Part shown: one piece after another, positions 46,384 to 59,565 of the stretch
How positions within the stretch are numbered: the first letter of the stretch is position 1
Layout of the letters: each line of letters begins with the position of its first letter
From: Rossellomorea aquimaris TF-12
GTDB lineage: Bacteria; Bacillota; Bacilli; Bacillales; Bacillaceae_B
Direction: 5' to 3'
NCBI RefSeq assembly: GCF_001648555.1
Contig: NZ_LQXM01000025.1
Location: 227,221 to 291,220, forward strand
DNA: 64,000 bases
The notes under the pieces: generated by a model
What the model saw: the letters and a program-made list of their open reading frames with translations, nothing else
Told to the model about the DNA's origin: nothing
The model's database searches: none
Program-made: the position numbers and the translations under genes

Positions 46384-48276
46384 CTATTGATCACCTGATA
46401 CTTTGGCAATTTTCCCTTGTTCGATATAGACGAGTAAAATAGAGATATCAGCAGGATTCACTCCTGCTATGCGTGAAGCTTGTGCTAAAGAAAGAGGCTG
46501 AACCTCTATCAGTTTTTGTCTAGCTTCTGAAGCTAAACCACCAATTGCTTCATAATCAATATTTTCAGGAATCCTTTTGTTTTCCATCTTCTTCATTTTA
46601 TCGACCTGTTGAAGAGATTTTTCAATATATCCTTCGTACTTCACTTGAATTTCAACCTGTTCTTCTACATCCGAGTGAAGTTCCACATCGCTTGGGGTTA
46701 ATAATTTAATGTGGCTGTAATTCATTTCAGGTCGTTTCAATAAATCAACTGCCAGAATACCATCTTTCAGTTCACTGCCGCCTGCACTGCGGATCACAGA
46801 TTGAGTTTCCTCGGTAGGCTTAATTCTTATCCCTTCAAGACGTTTCTTCTCAGCCTCAATGGCTTCTTTTTTCTCAGTGAATCGTTGATATCGATCGTCT
46901 GAAATCAATCCTATTTTCTTTCCTATATCCGTTAGACGAAGGTCGGCATTGTCATGACGTAACAATAAACGATATTCAGCGCGAGAAGTTAACAAACGAT
47001 ACGGTTCGTTTGTGCCTTTTGTTACAAGGTCATCAATGAGAACCCCAATATAGGCATCAGAACGGCTCAAAATGACTTCATCTTTATCAAGTGCACGGCA
47101 AGCAGCGTTGATTCCTGCCATTAACCCTTGTCCAGCCGCTTCTTCATAACCAGATGTTCCGTTGATTTGCCCTGCCGTATAAAGATTTTTTATCTTTTTC
47201 GTTTCAAGAGTCGGCCATAATTGAGTTGGTACGATAGAATCGTACTCAATCGCATAGCCTGCTCTCATCATTTGCACTTCTTCTAACCCTGGAATCGTTT
47301 GAAGAATTTTTTGTTGTACATCCTCAGGTAGACTTGTCGATAAACCTTGAACGTATACTTCCTGAGTGTTTCGACCTTCAGGCTCTAAGAAAATTTGATG
47401 ACGTGGTTTATCATTGAAACGAACCACTTTGTCTTCAATTGAAGGACAATAACGTGGACCTGTCCCTTTAATCATTCCGGAATACATTGGAGAACGATGT
47501 AAGTTATCATCAATTAGTTGATGGGTCGTTTCGTTTGTATATGTTAACCAGCACGGGAGCTGATCCGTAATATACTTTGTCGTTTCGTAGCTAAAGGCTC
47601 GCGGAACATCATCACCAGGCTGTATTTCTGTTTTAGAATAGTCAATAGAAGCGCTATTCACACGTGGTGGTGTACCTGTTTTAAAACGCACTGTATCAAA
47701 TCCAAGCTCATGTAAATGGTCAGAAAGCCTAATAGAAGGCTGTTGGTTATTAGGACCGCTCGAATATTTTAGATCTCCTAAAATAATTTCTCCGCGTAAG
47801 AAGGTACCTGTAGTTATTACAACCGTCTTAGCACGGTATGCCGCTCCCGTCATAGTAACGACACCTTTACATTCGCCATCTTCTACAATTAACTCCTCAA
47901 CCATTCCTTGAAGAAGACTAACGTTCGGTTCATTTTCGATTGTACGTTTCATTTCATGTTGATAAAGGAATTTATCTGCTTGCGCTCTTAATGCTCGCAC
48001 AGCAGGACCTTTCCCTGTATTTAACATTCTCATTTGAATATGTGTTTTATCTATATTGCGCCCCATTTCTCCACCAAGAGCGTCAATTTCTCTTACAACA
48101 ATTCCTTTTGCTGGTCCACCAACTGATGGATTACATGGCATAAAAGCAACCATATCTAAATTAATGGTAACCATTAATGTTTTAGCTCCCATACGTGCAG
48201 AAGCTAAACCCGCTTCAACACCAGCATGTCCAGCACCAATGACAATGACATCATATTGTCCTGCGTCATATTGCAT
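46384..48276 (-). CDS. mnmG: tRNA uridine-5-carboxymethylaminomethyl modification enzyme MnmG
   Basis: 630 residues. N-terminal FAD motif [17 protein letters not shown] (near residue 12), conserved [22 protein letters not shown] and [14 protein letters not shown], and the C-terminal helical domain that contacts MnmE. With MnmE it installs the cmnm5 group on wobble uridine of tRNAs using FAD, methylene-THF and glycine. Start ATG 48276 follows AAGGAGG. Confidence 0.97.
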   Translation of the reverse strand: MQYDAGQYDVIVIGAGHAGVEAGLASARMGAKTLMVTINLDMVAFMPCNPSVGGPAKGIVVREIDALGGEMGRNIDKTHIQMRMLNTGKGPAVRALRAQADKFLYQHEMKRTIENEPNVSLLQGMVEELIVEDGECKGVVTMTGAAYRAKTVVITTGTFLRGEIILGDLKYSSGPNNQQPSIRLSDHLHELGFDTVRFKTGTPPRVNSASIDYSKTEIQPGDDVPRAFSYETTKYITDQLPCWLTYTNETTHQLIDDNLHRSPMYSGMIKGTGPRYCPSIEDKVVRFNDKPRHQIFLEPEGRNTQEVYVQGLSTSLPEDVQQKILQTIPGLEEVQMMRAGYAIEYDSIVPTQLWPTLETKKIKNLYTAGQINGTSGYEEAAGQGLMAGINAACRALDKDEVILSRSDAYIGVLIDDLVTKGTNEPYRLLTSRAEYRLLLRHDNADLRLTDIGKKIGLISDDRYQRFTEKKEAIEAEKKRLEGIRIKPTEETQSVIRSAGGSELKDGILAVDLLKRPEMNYSHIKLLTPSDVELHSDVEEQVEIQVKYEGYIEKSLQQVDKMKKMENKRIPENIDYEAIGGLASEARQKLIEVQPLSLAQASRIAGVNPADISILLVYIEQGKIAKVSGDQ

Positions 48277-48334
48277 GGTTTGTATTTTCCTCCTTGTAGG
48301 GAACTAAAGCTTTTGCTCCCACAGTTAATGATGT

Positions 48335-49720
48335 TTATTTTCCTAAGCAGAATTGAGAAAACAGTTGATCAATCAGACTTTCATGAACACTTTCACCAAT
48401 GATTTCACCTAAAAGCTCCCATGTTCTGGTTAAATCAATTTGAGCAATATCAATAGGTGTTCCCATTTCTACACTATTAATTGCTTCATTTATAGAAGAA
48501 GAAGCTTGATTTAATAATGCGATGTGACGACTATTGGATACATAGGTCATATCCCCGGCTTCTAAGGAGCCTGCAAAGAATAAGGATGAAATCGCTTCTT
48601 CAAGCTCATCGATTCCTTGCTCTTCAATCAGCGAAGTTGTGACTAACTGATGATTTTCGGCAAGTTCTCGAACTTTCTCTATATCCATTTTTTGAGGTAA
48701 GTCCGTTTTGTTTACAATGACAATCACGTCCATGCCTTTTACTGCTTCAAACAGCTGTTCATCCTCAAATGTCAGTTCATCAGCATAATTTAATACAAGT
48801 AAAATTAAATCTGCTTCTTTTAATACTTGTCTGGAACGCTCTACACCGATTCTTTCAACAATGTCTTCGGTTTCTCGAATTCCAGCTGTATCAACTAATC
48901 GCAATGGCACTCCACGAACGTTAACATATTCTTCAATGACATCACGGGTTGTTCCTGGTATATCCGTAACAATGGCTTTGTTTTCATGAACAAGACTATT
49001 TAGTAAAGAAGATTTCCCTACATTGGGGCGTCCAATTATAACCGTTGACAGTCCCTCACGAAGAATTTTTCCTTGTTCTGACGTACGGATTAATCGATCA
49101 ATTTCATCTCGTACTCTCTTCGACTTCTCTAGTAATACTCGATGTGTCATTTCTTCCACATCATCATACTCAGGATAATCGATATTCACCTCTACTTGAG
49201 CCAGTGTTTCTAAAATTTCCTGACGCAATGTTCTTATTAAATTTGAAAGGCGACCTTCCATTTGATTAAGTGCGACATTCATGGCACGGTCTGTTTTCGC
49301 ACGGATTAGATCCATGACTGCTTCAGCTTGTGAAAGGTCGATTCGACCATTTAGAAAAGCTCGCTTCGTAAATTCTCCCGGCTCTGCTAAACGTGCGCCG
49401 CTCTTAAGGACAAGCTGCAACACTTTATTCACTGAAACCAATCCACCGTGACAATTGATTTCGATAATATCCTCACGTGTAAACGTTTTTGGACCCTTCA
49501 TTACTGAAACCATTACTTCTTCCACTACTTGATCAGTTTTCGGATCGACAATATGCCCATAATGAATGGTATGAGAAGCAAAATCCTTCATAGAGCTTCC
49601 TTTCATTCCTTTAAAGACTTTATTCCCGATATCAAAAGCTTGATCACCACTTAAACGTACAATTGCAATGGCTCCTTCTCCCATAGGAGTGGAAATAGCA
49701 GCGATTGTATCAAATTCCAT
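48335..49720 (-). CDS. mnmE: tRNA modification GTPase MnmE
   Basis: 461 residues from ATG 49720 ([25 protein letters not shown]), which follows GAGAGGTG; a GTG three codons upstream is unlikely. The N-terminal formyl-THF-binding domain and helical domain enclose a G domain ([31 protein letters not shown]). The protein ends in CLGK, whose Cys is required. Partner of MnmG. Confidence 0.96.
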   Translation of the reverse strand: MEFDTIAAISTPMGEGAIAIVRLSGDQAFDIGNKVFKGMKGSSMKDFASHTIHYGHIVDPKTDQVVEEVMVSVMKGPKTFTREDIIEINCHGGLVSVNKVLQLVLKSGARLAEPGEFTKRAFLNGRIDLSQAEAVMDLIRAKTDRAMNVALNQMEGRLSNLIRTLRQEILETLAQVEVNIDYPEYDDVEEMTHRVLLEKSKRVRDEIDRLIRTSEQGKILREGLSTVIIGRPNVGKSSLLNSLVHENKAIVTDIPGTTRDVIEEYVNVRGVPLRLVDTAGIRETEDIVERIGVERSRQVLKEADLILLVLNYADELTFEDEQLFEAVKGMDVIVIVNKTDLPQKMDIEKVRELAENHQLVTTSLIEEQGIDELEEAISSLFFAGSLEAGDMTYVSNSRHIALLNQASSSINEAINSVEMGTPIDIAQIDLTRTWELLGEIIGESVHESLIDQLFSQFCLGK

Positions 49721-49861
49721 TGTATTCACCTCTCTTTTTTTCTTAGTTGATCTATTTATATGAACGATATAGTAGAGAGCAAAGTTTCCCCAAATTATTA
49801 GAATATCACAATCCTATTTAATACTAAAGAAGGGAAACCGGCCAACAAGCTCCAAATAATG

Positions 49862-49918
49862 TTATCCACAAACACGTTTCTTCATCATTATTATTTTAAC
49901 TTATCCACATGTGAATAA
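49862..49918. other. DnaA boxes between mnmE and jag
   Basis: Perfect TTATCCACA at 49862-49870 and 49901-49909, followed by TGTGAATAA (one mismatch) at 49910-49918. The mnmE-jag (thdF-jag) gap is a known DnaA-bound site in B. subtilis as I recall. The remaining gap (49721-50078) contains no gene. Confidence 0.65.
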
Positions 49919-50035
49919 CAATAAACCGACCTTAAAAGAAACAACCTCTAAAATTAGAGAGTTTTTAATACGTAAATAAATGTGAAAGATATTTTATCGA
50001 AAATCGCAGAATCATTTTAATAGAGTGCTTTAATG

Positions 50036-50069
50036 AATAAAAAAATAACGATCCCCACAGGAATCGTTA
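50036..50069 (-). terminator. Terminator after jag
   Basis: TAACGAT (50046-50052) pairs with ATCGTTA (50063-50069); a T7-ATT tract follows on the minus strand. Confidence 0.75.
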
Positions 50070-50078
50070 CTTTTTACT

Positions 50079-50696
50079 CTATTTCGGCGAGATCACTATA
50101 TATCGATTTGGTTCTCTTCCTTCAGAAAACGTATCGACAGTCGTAGATTCAACCAGAGCTGTATGAATTACTTTTCTTTCATATGATGGCATCGGTTCTA
50201 ACGAAACTGAACGATTTGTACGCAATGCTTTTTCCGCTAAACGTTGTGCTAGAGTCGTTAACGTTTGCTTTCGTCTAGCTCGATAGTTTTCAGCGTCCAA
50301 AACGATGTTTAAAAATTGTTCTGACGTTCGATTTGCTGCCAATTGAGTTAAATGCTGAAGTGCATTTAATGTTTGTCCTCTTTTACCAATTAAAAGAGCC
50401 ATTTTTTCCCCAGATAATTGAAACTCTATGTCTCTTCCATTCTTCTTCACTTCAATGGTTGGTTCTACTCCCATTTCACGCGCGACAGATAATAGAAAAT
50501 CCTGTGCTTCCTTTACTGGATCGATTGCTTTTTTAACTTGAACGATTGCCGGTCTTCCACCAAACAAGCCGAACAAGCTTTTTTTACCTTGATCAATGAT
50601 GTTAATTTCTGCATCTTCTTTGGTGATCTTCAGTTGAGACAAGGCTGATTCAATGGCTTCTTCCACCGTTTGACCAGTCGCTTCTACTTCTCTCAC
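50079..50696 (-). CDS. jag: RNA-binding protein Jag (KhpB/EloR)
   Basis: 205 residues. Jag N-terminal domain ([16 protein letters not shown]), a KH domain with [16 protein letters not shown] (near residue 110) and an R3H domain ([14 protein letters not shown]). It binds RNA and affects cell elongation and sporulation gene expression; it is encoded with the YidC insertase, whose stop it overlaps by 4 bases. Confidence 0.94.
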   Translation of the reverse strand: MREVEATGQTVEEAIESALSQLKITKEDAEINIIDQGKKSLFGLFGGRPAIVQVKKAIDPVKEAQDFLLSVAREMGVEPTIEVKKNGRDIEFQLSGEKMALLIGKRGQTLNALQHLTQLAANRTSEQFLNIVLDAENYRARRKQTLTTLAQRLAEKALRTNRSVSLEPMPSYERKVIHTALVESTTVDTFSEGREPNRYIVISPK

Positions 50697-51481
50697 TTTT
50701 TCTTTCCTCCCGAATTCCCACCAGCTTTTGCCGTTTGTGCTTCTTTAATTTCAGGGCCTTTAATAAAGTACGTTTGAACAATCATAAATAGATTCCCAAC
50801 TACCCAATAAAGTGATAATGCTGCCGGAAAATTAATAGCAAAAATGATAATCATGACTGGCATAATATAAAGCATCATCGCCATTTGTGGATTTTGATTT
50901 GCTGTACCTGCCATCATTAATTTTTGTTGAATAAACGTTGTGATACCCGCTACTAAAGGTAAAACATAAATTGGATCCGGATTTCCCAGGTCAAACCATA
51001 AGAAGTTATGATCTTTAATCGCTTCTGTTCTCACAATCGCATGATAGAAACCAATTAAAATCGGCATCTGAATGATAAGAGGAAAACACCCTGCTAAAGG
51101 ATTTACTCCGTGACTTTGGAATAAAGCCATCGTTTCTTGTTGAAGCTTTTGTTGAGTTTGTGCATCCTTAGAGCTATGTTTTTCACGAAGCTTTTTCATT
51201 TCCGGTTGTAAAGCTTGCATAGCTTTAGAGTTTTTCGTTTGTTTAATCATTAATGGCAGGATCGCTAAACGGATAATTAAGGTAACAATGATGATTGCTA
51301 AACCATAAGATCCACTAAAGAAATCTGCAACTAATGTAATTAATTGTGATAAAGGATATACAATATATTCATTCCATATTCCGCTACTTTCAGGGGTAAT
51401 CGGCTGATTATATTCCGTACAACCTGAAAGTAGAGCCATTAGCCCAATGATTGCCATTAGAGCTATTAATCTTTTTTTCAC
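50693..51481 (-). CDS. yidC: Membrane protein insertase YidC (SpoIIIJ)
   Basis: 262 residues from GTG 51481 ([20 protein letters not shown]), with GGAGG nine bases upstream; a TTG two codons earlier is too close to that site. A lipoprotein signal with Cys21 is followed by five membrane segments of the YidC/Oxa1 core ([22 protein letters not shown]). It inserts proteins into the membrane and is needed for late forespore sigma-G activity in B. subtilis. The C-terminal tail is basic. Confidence 0.95.
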   Translation of the reverse strand: MKKRLIALMAIIGLMALLSGCTEYNQPITPESSGIWNEYIVYPLSQLITLVADFFSGSYGLAIIIVTLIIRLAILPLMIKQTKNSKAMQALQPEMKKLREKHSSKDAQTQQKLQQETMALFQSHGVNPLAGCFPLIIQMPILIGFYHAIVRTEAIKDHNFLWFDLGNPDPIYVLPLVAGITTFIQQKLMMAGTANQNPQMAMMLYIMPVMIIIFAINFPAALSLYWVVGNLFMIVQTYFIKGPEIKEAQTAKAGGNSGGKKK

Positions 51482-51627
51482 CCTCAATTTCCTCCCAACT
51501 AATATGCTTCCAATAATATTTAAGGACGTGTTCCCTCAATCTCTGCTAAAAAAGTACAATCTCTCGTATTGTAACATTTTTTTTAGATTATGTGATGACG
51601 AAACCTGTCTTAATCGTGAATAGTTTT

Positions 51628-51999
51628 TTACTTTTTACTATCATATTTGCCAAAAGAAGACCTTTTCAATACTTTTCCTCTTTTTAGCACATGGGTAAGA
51701 CTACTCTTAACCTCATGAAAATTCATTTCGGCCGCCGGTTTTCTGGCGATGATTAAATAATCGTAGTTTCCTTGAACATCTTCTTTTAACTCTAAAAAAG
51801 ATTGTCTAACATAACGTTTGATTTTATTTCTACAAACGGCATTTCCTATTTTCTTACTAACAGAAATTCCAATACGGAAAGGTTGAGGCTCTTCTTTTTT
51901 TAATAGATATAAAACGAATTGCCTATTGGCATACGACGTTCCTTTTTTAAAAATCTCCTGGAACTCTTTATTCTTTTTCACTCTTTGATCTTTACGCAT
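51628..51999 (-). CDS. rnpA: Ribonuclease P protein component
   Basis: 123 residues from ATG 51999 ([20 protein letters not shown]), with AGGTG six bases upstream; a GTG three codons earlier overlaps that site. The RNR-type motif is [13 protein letters not shown], with [17 protein letters not shown] sequence before it. Protein cofactor of RNase P, which matures tRNA 5' ends. A hairpin with T8 lies between rpmH and this gene. Confidence 0.95.
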   Translation of the reverse strand: MRKDQRVKKNKEFQEIFKKGTSYANRQFVLYLLKKEEPQPFRIGISVSKKIGNAVCRNKIKRYVRQSFLELKEDVQGNYDYLIIARKPAAEMNFHEVKSSLTHVLKRGKVLKRSSFGKYDSKK

Positions 52000-52118
52000 T
52001 GGCCACACCTATTTTTCAATTTTGATTTTCATTGGCTTATTTATATGAAATTATATGCCATGTTCCTACTAATTCAAAATACAAATAAGCCAAATGAATC
52101 CTTTTCCATATATAACGG

Positions 52119-52148
52119 AAAAAAAAGACCACTGAGTCAGTTCAGTGG
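52119..52148 (-). terminator. Terminator or attenuator between rpmH and rnpA
   Basis: On the minus strand CCACTGA pairs with TCAGTGG, followed by T8. The stem ends 2 bases from the rpmH stop codon. It would reduce rnpA relative to rpmH. Confidence 0.7.
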
Positions 52149-52149
52149 C

Positions 52150-52284
<135 letters not shown>

Positions 52285-52431
52285 CTATGACACCTCCCTG
52301 AAGGATTCATCTTTATAAGTTAAAGACATACTCCACTATTATAAAGACGTCACCTATAAAAAGTCAACAGTGAGATTATTTTTCTTTAGAACGTTCTACA
52401 AGATCTGCACCATTTCTATAAAAAAATGGCC

Positions 52432-52714
52432 TGTGGATAGTATTCGACACCATTTGAAATTATCCACAACACATATTGACAAGTTTTTCACAAGTTCATG
52501 TCTTGTGGACAATTTCATTCCACAAGCTCCCTGGGTTGTGGATAATATTTAAAAAGCATTGCACCTCTAAGGATATTTTGATATGATTATTGTGTTTTCA
52601 CTCTTAATAACTACGATCATGAATTTGATTTATCCACAAAATGTGGATATCGTGTGGGTAACTTATTCAGATGGTTTGTAAAACGTTGTCCACAGGTGGT
52701 GGATATTGTCGAAA
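52432..52714. other. oriC: oriC, upstream DnaA-box cluster (rpmH-dnaA)
   Basis: Perfect DnaA boxes at 52460-52468, 52537-52545 (reverse) and 52630-52638. One-mismatch or weaker boxes at 52432, 52504, 52642, 52653, 52686 and 52698. Two TTCGACA/TGTCGAA motifs (52443-52449 and 52707-52713) match the Spo0A box and overlap or touch DnaA boxes. The region is the 567-base gap between rpmH and dnaA, corresponding to incA/incB of B. subtilis. Confidence 0.9.
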
Positions 52715-52851
52715 AACCAAACTCTTTCCTTATTATATATATTTTCCACATTCATTAAATTGTATTTTTATTAAATAGAGAGAATGAAGAACGTTTATCC
52801 GACGTATATGTTGTACAGAAGTTATACAAAAGAGAAAAGGAGGGAGTATAC

Positions 52852-54195
52852 TTGGAGAATATCGGAGATCTTTGGAGTAAAGCCTTGGAAAATATCGAAA
52901 AGAAAATCAGTAAACCTAGTTTTGATACTTGGTTGAAATCGACGAAGGCTCATTCCATTCAAGGGGATACTCTTGTCATTACAGCTCCAAATGAATTTGC
53001 TAGAGATTGGTTAGAAGGACGGTATTCTCAATTAATCTCTGGGGTTTTATATGATATTACAGGCGAAGAACTCGTTGTAAAATTTATTATTCCTCAAAAC
53101 CAGGAACCAGAAGAGTTTGATATTCCGGTACCACCGAAAAAATCTTTAAAAGATGATGATAATCAAGATTTAAATCAAAATATGTTGAATGCTAAATATA
53201 CTTTTGACACATTTGTTATCGGATCCGGAAACCGATTTGCCCATGCAGCTTCCTTAGCTGTAGCAGAAGCACCGGCTAAAGCCTACAACCCTTTATTCAT
53301 TTATGGGGGAGTTGGTTTGGGAAAAACTCACTTAATGCATGCTATCGGTCATTATGTATTAGAGCATAATCCAGCTGCTAAAGTGGTGTATTTGTCTTCT
53401 GAAAAATTCACAAATGAATTCATTAACTCTATTCGTGATAATAAAGCCGTAGACTTTCGTAATAAATATAGAAGCGTAGACGTTTTATTAATAGACGATA
53501 TTCAATTTTTAGCTGGAAAAGAGCAAACTCAAGAGGAATTTTTCCATACCTTTAATACATTGCATGAAGAAAGCAAACAAATTGTTATTTCCAGTGATCG
53601 TCCTCCAAAGGAGATTCCTACATTAGAAGACCGACTTCGTTCTCGATTCGAATGGGGACTAATTACAGACATTACACCTCCAGATCTCGAGACACGGATT
53701 GCAATCTTACGAAAAAAAGCAAAGGCAGAAGGATTAGATATTCCTAATGAGGCCATGCTTTATATTGCCAATCAAATTGATTCTAATATTCGTGAGTTAG
53801 AGGGAGCATTAATTCGAGTAGTTGCTTACTCTTCTCTGATTAATAAAGATATAAATGCTGATCTTGCAGCCGAAGCATTAAAAGATATTATTCCAAGCTC
53901 AAAGCCTAAGGTCATTACCATACAAGAAATTCAACGGGTAGTTGGAGAGCACTTCAATGTCAGACTTGAAGATTTCAAAGCGAAGAAGCGTACGAAATCC
54001 ATAGCCTTTCCTAGACAGATTGCTATGTACCTTTCTAGAGAAATGACGGATTCTTCTCTCCCTAAAATTGGGGAAGAATTCGGAGGAAGAGATCATACTA
54101 CGGTCATTCATGCTCATGAAAAAATTAGTACAATGCTCGGAGCAGATGCTTTACTTCAGCAGCAACTCAAAGAAATTCGCGATTCTTTAAAATAA
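52852..54195 (+). CDS. dnaA: Chromosomal replication initiator DnaA
   Basis: 447 residues from a TTG at 52852, preceded by AAAAGGAGGG; B. subtilis uses ATG. Domain I (1-80), variable domain II, AAA+ domain III with Walker [11 protein letters not shown] (near 158) and Walker [13 protein letters not shown], and domain IV with [15 protein letters not shown]. It binds TTATCCACA boxes and opens oriC. The gene is flanked on both sides by box clusters, so it is probably autoregulated. Confidence 0.98.
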   Translation: MENIGDLWSKALENIEKKISKPSFDTWLKSTKAHSIQGDTLVITAPNEFARDWLEGRYSQLISGVLYDITGEELVVKFIIPQNQEPEEFDIPVPPKKSLKDDDNQDLNQNMLNAKYTFDTFVIGSGNRFAHAASLAVAEAPAKAYNPLFIYGGVGLGKTHLMHAIGHYVLEHNPAAKVVYLSSEKFTNEFINSIRDNKAVDFRNKYRSVDVLLIDDIQFLAGKEQTQEEFFHTFNTLHEESKQIVISSDRPPKEIPTLEDRLRSRFEWGLITDITPPDLETRIAILRKKAKAEGLDIPNEAMLYIANQIDSNIRELEGALIRVVAYSSLINKDINADLAAEALKDIIPSSKPKVITIQEIQRVVGEHFNVRLEDFKAKKRTKSIAFPRQIAMYLSREMTDSSLPKIGEEFGGRDHTTVIHAHEKISTMLGADALLQQQLKEIRDSLK

Positions 54196-54250
54196 TTAGT
54201 ACAACCGATAAGTGAATACTGTTGATAACTAACACCAACTAGCACACAGT

Positions 54251-54360
54251 CTGTCCACATGTGGATAGGCTGTGTTTCCGTTCGATTCACACACTTATCC
54301 ACATATCAACAGGCCCTACTAGTACTATTACTATTTTAAATAAATTATTAATATATGTTT
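54251..54360. other. oriC: oriC, unwinding region with DnaA boxes and DnaA-trios (dnaA-dnaN)
   Basis: Boxes TGTGGATAG (54260-54268) and perfect TTATCCACA (54295-54303) are followed by a short GC cluster (GGCCC) and then CTA-CTA-GTA-CTA-TTA-CTA (54316-54333), that is 3-base repeats of the DnaA-trio type, leading into an AT-only stretch to about 54356. This is the layout of the Bacillus basal unwinding system. Confidence 0.85.
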
Positions 54361-54398
54361 CAGTCCATAAAATTATGTGCAAATTGGAGGAAAAAATC

Positions 54399-55535
54399 AT
54401 GAAATTTGTTATTCAAAGAGAGGCTCTTGTTCAAAGTGTTCAAGATGTAATGAAAGCCGTAACATCAAGAACGACGATTCCCATTCTTACAGGAATTAAA
54501 ATTATCGCTACTGAAGAAGGTGTAACCTTAACTGGAAGTGATTCAGATATTTCAATTGAATCCTTTATTCCTAAGGAAGAAGAAGGCTCAGAAATCGTTG
54601 AAATAATGGATAATGGTGGAATAGTCCTTCAAGCGAAGTTTTTCAGTGAAATTGTAAAGAAATTACCGAAGGATACTGTTGAAATAGAAGTTCAAAATCA
54701 TTTTCAAACCGTGATTCGCTCTGGTAAAGCAGAATTCAATTTGAATGGTTTGGATCCAGAAGAATATCCACACCTTCCTCAAATTGAAGAAGGAAACGGA
54801 ATTAAAGTTTCTACGGATCTTTTAAAAACAATGATTAGACAAACAGTATTCGCAGTGTCCACCTCAGAAACACGCCCTATCTTGACAGGTGTAAACTGCC
54901 AGATTGCAGACGGGGAATTAAGCTGTATTGCAACAGATAGTCACCGACTAGCAATGAGAAAAGCTCCAATCGAAACAATTCACGATGCGTCTTACAATAT
55001 TGTTATTCCAGGTAAAAGCTTAAATGAGTTAAATAAAATTCTGGATGATACAGATGAACCGGTAGAAATCGTCATCACTGAAAACCAAGTTTTATTTAAA
55101 GCAAAGCATCTTTTATTCTTCTCTCGTTTACTAGAAGGGAATTATCCTGATACAAGCCGTCTGATCCCTTCTGATACAAAAACGGAGCTTACTCTTAACA
55201 CGAAAGAATTTTTACAAGCAATTGATCGTGCCTCTCTATTAGCAAGAGAAGGAAGAAATAACGTGGTTAAACTTTCAACCCTTGAAGGTGGAATCATTGA
55301 AATTTCCTCCAATACACCAGAGATTGGTAAAGTTATAGAAGAGGTTCAGAGTGAATCAGTTGAAGGGGAAGATTTGAAGATTTCCTTTAGCGCAAAATAC
55401 ATGATGGATGCACTAAAAGCCATTGAAGGAACTGAAATCTACGTGAATTTCACTGGAGCTATGAGACCTTTCGTCTTAAAACCTCTACATGATGATTCAA
55501 TCCTTCAATTAATCCTACCTGTAAGAACGTATTAA
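54399..55535 (+). CDS. dnaN: DNA polymerase III beta subunit (sliding clamp)
   Basis: 378 residues from ATG 54399 (MKFVIQREALVQSVQDVMKAV) after TTGGAGG. An in-frame extension back to 54261 would run through oriC and is rejected. Three clamp domains are present; the C-terminus ILPVRTY is conserved. The ring dimer tethers polymerases to DNA. Confidence 0.97.
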   Translation: MKFVIQREALVQSVQDVMKAVTSRTTIPILTGIKIIATEEGVTLTGSDSDISIESFIPKEEEGSEIVEIMDNGGIVLQAKFFSEIVKKLPKDTVEIEVQNHFQTVIRSGKAEFNLNGLDPEEYPHLPQIEEGNGIKVSTDLLKTMIRQTVFAVSTSETRPILTGVNCQIADGELSCIATDSHRLAMRKAPIETIHDASYNIVIPGKSLNELNKILDDTDEPVEIVITENQVLFKAKHLLFFSRLLEGNYPDTSRLIPSDTKTELTLNTKEFLQAIDRASLLAREGRNNVVKLSTLEGGIIEISSNTPEIGKVIEEVQSESVEGEDLKISFSAKYMMDALKAIEGTEIYVNFTGAMRPFVLKPLHDDSILQLILPVRTY

Positions 55536-55548
55536 TTATTATTTCAGA

Positions 55549-55586
55549 AGCCAATGCCTAGAAGAGAAAGGCATTGGCTTTTTTTA
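55549..55586 (+). terminator. Terminator after dnaN
   Basis: A perfect 11-bp stem, AGCCAATGCCT (55549-55559) with AGGCATTGGCT (55569-55579), followed by T7. Confidence 0.88.
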
Positions 55587-55772
55587 TGAGGTTGCTTTTT
55601 GTTTGTCAACTACTAGTTTCTTCTCGAAAATAGTAACAATATCTTTCCGAAAACAGCTTTTAAAAAACAGTTCCAAGTCTTACTAAACAGCATTCATTAT
55701 CATTAGTTGTGACTTAACCAAGTTTAGAGTAAAATAAGATATTAGAGACTTATACGGAAAGTAGTGATTTTA

Positions 55773-55991
55773 GTGGCGAAGCAGATCACAATTGAAACGG
55801 AAATCATCACTCTGGGACAATTCTTGAAGCTGGCTGAAGTGATTCAGTCTGGTGGAATGGCGAAATGGTTCCTAAGTGAATATGAAGTTTACATAAATGG
55901 AGAGCAAGACCAAAGAAGAGGCAGAAAGCTTTCGATTGGTGACAAAGTTGAAATTCCAGAGGTAGGAGTCTTTGTTGTTGCGGGAGAATAA
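55773..55991 (+). CDS. yaaA: S4 domain RNA-binding protein YaaA
   Basis: 72 residues from GTG 55773 ([21 protein letters not shown]), which matches the start of Bacillus YaaA; a GTG at 55764 would add three residues. A single S4 domain ([30 protein letters not shown]). It probably binds rRNA during ribosome assembly. First gene of the yaaA-recF-remB-gyrB run. Confidence 0.92.
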   Translation: MAKQITIETEIITLGQFLKLAEVIQSGGMAKWFLSEYEVYINGEQDQRRGRKLSIGDKVEIPEVGVFVVAGE

Positions 55992-56008
55992 TAAAGGGTG
56001 TTATTTCC

Positions 56009-57127
56009 ATGTACATTGAACAATTAGAATTGAAAAACTATCGTAATTACGAATCGATTGAAGTCAATTTCGAAAATAAAGTAAACGTCATCCTGGGTGA
56101 AAATGCTCAAGGTAAAACGAATATTATGGAATCCATCTATGTCCTGGCTATGGCTAAATCTCATCGGACATCAAATGATAAAGATTTAATCCGTTGGGAC
56201 GAGGAATATGCTAAAATAAAAGGTAGGATTCAAAAGTATAATGGCGCATTACCTTTAGAGCTGATTCTTTCGAAAAAGGGAAAGAGAGCCAAGAGTAATC
56301 ACCTTGAACAACAGAAGCTTAGTCAATACGTTGGGAATATGAATGTCGTGATGTTTGCGCCTGAAGATCTCCATCTGGTAAAGGGCAGCCCACAAGTTAG
56401 GCGCCGTTTTATTGATATGGAAATTGGTCAGGTCTCTCCTGTTTATTTACATGATATCAGCCTTTATCAGAAAATATTACAGCAGCGCAATCATTATTTG
56501 AAACTGTTACAAACTAGAAAACAAAAAGATCAAACGATGCTGGATGTTTTAACAGAACAATTCATTGAAGTCGCTGTAAAAATAACAAAAAAGCGATTTG
56601 AATTTGTTCAATTACTTGAAAGCTGGGCAAAACCAATTCATTCTGGAATTTCAAGAAACTTAGAAACCTTGGAAATCAGATATAAACCGTCTTTAGAGGT
56701 ATCAGATGATCAAGAATGGTCAAAAATGGTAGATATATATCAACAGAAATTCGATGGTATTCGAGAAAGAGAAATTGATCGAGGGGTAACGCTGATCGGA
56801 CCTCATCGGGATGACCTTCAATTTATCGTTAATGATCGAGACGTTCAGACATTTGGATCTCAGGGACAACAACGAACAACAGCTCTATCTGTTAAGCTTG
56901 CTGAAATTGAGTTAATCCATTCTGAAATAAAAGAATATCCCATTCTACTATTAGACGATGTACTATCAGAATTAGATGATTATCGTCAATCACATTTATT
57001 AAATACCATTCAAGGAAAAGTTCAAACCTTTGTTACAACTACAAACGTAGATGGTATTGATCATCAAACCTTGAATGAAGCCACAACCTTTGAAGTAGAA
57101 GCGGGATCAATGAAAAGACTGAAATGA
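56009..57127 (+). CDS. recF: DNA replication and repair protein RecF
   Basis: 372 residues. Walker [10 protein letters not shown] (near 30), ABC-type signature region and Walker [11 protein letters not shown] (near 330) form an SMC-like head without a long coiled coil. It helps load RecA at gaps in DNA. It follows yaaA by 17 bases and precedes remB by 9. Confidence 0.96.
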   Translation: MYIEQLELKNYRNYESIEVNFENKVNVILGENAQGKTNIMESIYVLAMAKSHRTSNDKDLIRWDEEYAKIKGRIQKYNGALPLELILSKKGKRAKSNHLEQQKLSQYVGNMNVVMFAPEDLHLVKGSPQVRRRFIDMEIGQVSPVYLHDISLYQKILQQRNHYLKLLQTRKQKDQTMLDVLTEQFIEVAVKITKKRFEFVQLLESWAKPIHSGISRNLETLEIRYKPSLEVSDDQEWSKMVDIYQQKFDGIREREIDRGVTLIGPHRDDLQFIVNDRDVQTFGSQGQQRTTALSVKLAEIELIHSEIKEYPILLLDDVLSELDDYRQSHLLNTIQGKVQTFVTTTNVDGIDHQTLNEATTFEVEAGSMKRLK

Positions 57128-57136
57128 GGTGTTTCC

Positions 57137-57391
57137 TTGTACATTCATGTTGGAGAAGATGTCATGGTTCGAACAGATGAAATCATCGCAATTATTGATC
57201 GAGACACCGTACAATTTTCAGAAGAAATTCAGCATTTTTTGAAAAATAAAGAAAAACACCTTTGTAATCTTGCAAAGGGTTCATATAAATCTCTTGTGAT
57301 TACGTTTAATCAATTGTATCTTTCACCATTAGCATCAAGTACGTTAAAGAAGCGATCAAAGAAATACTCAAACTATGAGAATTTATTATAG
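57137..57391 (+). CDS. remB: Extracellular matrix regulator RemB (YaaB, DUF370)
   Basis: 84 residues from TTG 57137 (YIHVGEDVMVRTDEIIAII), with GAGGTG upstream. The segment SPLASSTLKKRS matches Bacillus YaaB/RemB. RemB with RemA activates biofilm matrix genes in B. subtilis. The middle of the protein is diverged, as usual for this family. Confidence 0.88.
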   Translation: MYIHVGEDVMVRTDEIIAIIDRDTVQFSEEIQHFLKNKEKHLCNLAKGSYKSLVITFNQLYLSPLASSTLKKRSKKYSNYENLL

Positions 57392-57426
57392 AATATAAAG
57401 CCCTGAAGGTTAGAAAGTGTAGGTGA

Positions 57427-59361
<1,935 letters not shown>

Positions 59362-59369
59362 AGAAATGT

Positions 59370-59455
59370 GGAAGGGCTTTGGTTAGAGGCGACAAGCATA
59401 AGGCAGGATTGACTTATGACATCGAGCCTCTAAGCCCTGGAGCTGGACAAGAAGA
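59370..59455. repeat. Dispersed repeat between gyrB and gyrA
   Basis: AGGGCTTTGGTTAGAGGC and GCCTCTAAGCCCT form an imperfect inverted repeat around GACAAGCATAAGG...GACTTATGACATCGA, followed by GGAGCTGGACA. Read on the minus strand it begins TGTCCAGCTCCAGGGCTTAGAGG and resembles the unit nested near soj/noc at 44389. It would be transcribed in any gyrB-gyrA read-through mRNA. Confidence 0.65.
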
Positions 59456-59565
59456 AAAGTGAAGCAACAGAATAGATGCTTGTCTTCTATTCTGTCTTTT
59501 ACATAGCGGACAAGGCAAAGAATGAGAAAGGTATAAATCTTTCTTAAAAGGAGGTCCCTTTTACT

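Noticed and set aside
54261..54398. N-terminal extension of dnaN
   Set aside because: It would translate the oriC unwinding region; the conserved clamp start and AGG site are at 54399.
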